DNA from: Bifidobacteriaceae bacterium
GTDB taxonomy: Bacteria > Actinomycetota > Actinomycetes > Actinomycetales > WQXJ01
DNA length: 12,418 bases
Reading direction: 5' to 3'
NCBI GenBank assembly: GCA_031279575.1
Contig: JAITIG010000172.1
Location: 1 to 12,418 of the forward strand
Part shown: positions 11,725 to 12,418 of the stretch, in pieces
Layout of the letters: every line of letters starts with the position of its first letter
How positions within the stretch are numbered: the stretch's first letter is position 1
The notes under the pieces: generated by a model
What the model was told of the DNA's origin: nothing
The model's input: only the letters and a program-made list of their open reading frames with translations
Databases searched by the model: none
Made by a program: the position numbers and the translations under genes

Positions 11725-12418
11725 GCGGGGGCTCCCCGCCCACGGCTGGCGGCGGCAGGACCTGGGCGGTCGGCTCGCGGCGGGCCGCGGCGCCGGTCTG
11801 GGCGGGGAGCCGCCGGCCGCCCCAGGCCGCCAGGCGGCCGCAGGCGGCGCCGAGCGCCGCCAGGGCGGCCCCCACCAGCAGGGCGTAGGCGAAGAAGCCC
11901 GGCTCGCAATAGCGCAGCCCGGTTTGCATGGTGCCGTTGGCGGCTTGGTAGACCATGCCGCCCAGCACGGCGCCGAGCGCCAGGTGGGCTTCGACCCGGT
12001 TCCAGCACACCACCAAGCCCACCGCCGCCAAGGCCCCGAAGACGATCATGATCTGGTCGTCCTGGGCGAAGGCCCCAAAAGCCCACTTGACGACGGCCCA
12101 CAGGCGGCGGGGGGCGCGGGCCAGGGCCTGGCCCAGGGTGGCTGTGCCGGTCTGCTCCATCAACTGCGCCGCCTGGTCGAAGGGGTAGCGCACGGCCTGG
12201 TAAAGCTGGCAGGCGGCGCTGGCGCCGACAATGGTGGCGGCCGGCGCCAGCCACGAGTTGCGCCAGCGCCGGGTTTTGACCCACTCGCCCACGAACGCCA
12301 ACCCCAGCGCGCCGGCCGGGATCAGGGCCGCTTGGCGGGTGAACGCGAACAAGACGATGCCCGCCGCCGCGCCGGCCAGCCACAGGGCGCGCCGCCGGCC
12401 GGCCCGCCGCCGGCTGGC
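11705..12418 (-). CDS. Polytopic membrane protein, possible GT-C glycosyltransferase, partial (N-terminus off the right edge)
   Basis: The frame stays open from the stop at 11705 to the window edge, giving 237 residues of the C-terminal part. An apparent TTG start at 12352 falls inside a membrane helix and is not real. It shows about five hydrophobic helices: one near the visible start (ALWLAGAAAGIVLFAFTRQA), a second with IPAGALGLAFVGEW, then others ending with GFFAYALLVGAALAALGAA. A long loop with an Arg/Trp-rich stretch lies in the middle, and a Pro-rich hydrophilic tail (GGEPPLRPQTP) closes the protein. FTRQAALIPAG and RYCEPGFFAY resemble late segments of lipid-linked-sugar glycosyltransferases (ArnT/GT39-like), but the catalytic N-terminal loop is missing, so this is only suggestive. 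The gene converges on the kinase and overlaps its end by 20 nt. Envelope glycan or lipid assembly would fit the neighbours. Confidence 0.7.
   Translation of the reverse strand, partial: ASRRRAGRRRALWLAGAAAGIVLFAFTRQAALIPAGALGLAFVGEWVKTRRWRNSWLAPAATIVGASAACQLYQAVRYPFDQAAQLMEQTGTATLGQALARAPRRLWAVVKWAFGAFAQDDQIMIVFGALAAVGLVVCWNRVEAHLALGAVLGGMVYQAANGTMQTGLRYCEPGFFAYALLVGAALAALGAACGRLAAWGGRRLPAQTGAAARREPTAQVLPPPAVGGEPPLRPQTP

Noticed and set aside
10842..11888. 348-codon plus frame
   Set aside because: It is an alternative frame of the kinase C-terminal half; the PASTA repeats are in the other frame.
1..12418. CRISPR array, insertion sequence, integrase or phage genes
   Set aside because: No regular spacer-repeat array, transposase or recombinase motifs, or terminal inverted repeats were seen.

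Overview
The window comes from a very GC-rich genome, roughly 70% or more G+C by eye. It looks like an actinobacterium (Actinomycetia-like). The signs are GTG starts placed 6-9 nt after TANNNT-type -10 boxes (leaderless genes), a Gly(GCC)-Cys(GCA)-Val(GAC) tRNA cluster with a divergent Val(CAC) gene, a polyprenyl synthase next to a PASTA-repeat Ser/Thr kinase (as in the idsA-pknL neighbourhood of mycobacteria and corynebacteria), and a perfect CRP/GlxR-type palindrome. The accessory half, with extracellular flavoprotein reductases, a membrane-bound LuxR regulator and a secreted beta-helix carbohydrate-binding protein, resembles gut-dwelling anaerobic actinobacteria. The lifestyle is inference; the taxonomy below class is not resolved.

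Left region (1-7372), accessory. A secreted beta-helix protein with its C-terminus off the left edge (minus, 1-705) is followed by a 312-nt gap with repeats. Next come a Tat-exported lipoprotein flavoprotein of the fumarate-reductase-like family (minus, 1018-2766) and an MFS transporter (minus, 2913-4163). A structured 236-nt divergent intergenic region follows, then a second Tat lipoprotein flavoprotein (plus, 4400-6091) and a convergent polytopic membrane protein ending in a LuxR helix-turn-helix (minus, 6119-7372). The likely logic is a sensor-regulated module in which two surface flavoenzymes reduce (or oxidise) small organic molecules and the MFS carrier moves substrate or product. Neither flavoprotein shows a heme motif or a covalent-FMN domain, so their electron donor is encoded elsewhere. 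By eye, neither keeps the His/Arg set of true fumarate reductases, so the substrate is probably something else.

Middle region (7373-8528), RNA genes and control sites. It holds tRNA-Val(CAC) on minus and tRNA-Gly(GCC), tRNA-Cys(GCA) and tRNA-Val(GAC) on plus, each set with a recognisable promoter. The two gaps of about 330 nt hold short repeats and no convincing protein gene.

Right region (8529-12418), core. A leaderless polyprenyl diphosphate synthase (idsA-like) has a perfect CRP/GlxR site just upstream of its -10 box. It is followed 34 nt later by a leaderless transmembrane Ser/Thr kinase with four PASTA domains (pknL-like). A convergent polytopic membrane protein, possibly a GT-C glycosyltransferase, overlaps the kinase 3' end by 20 nt and runs off the right edge. 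Together these point to cell-envelope lipid-carrier synthesis and envelope signalling.
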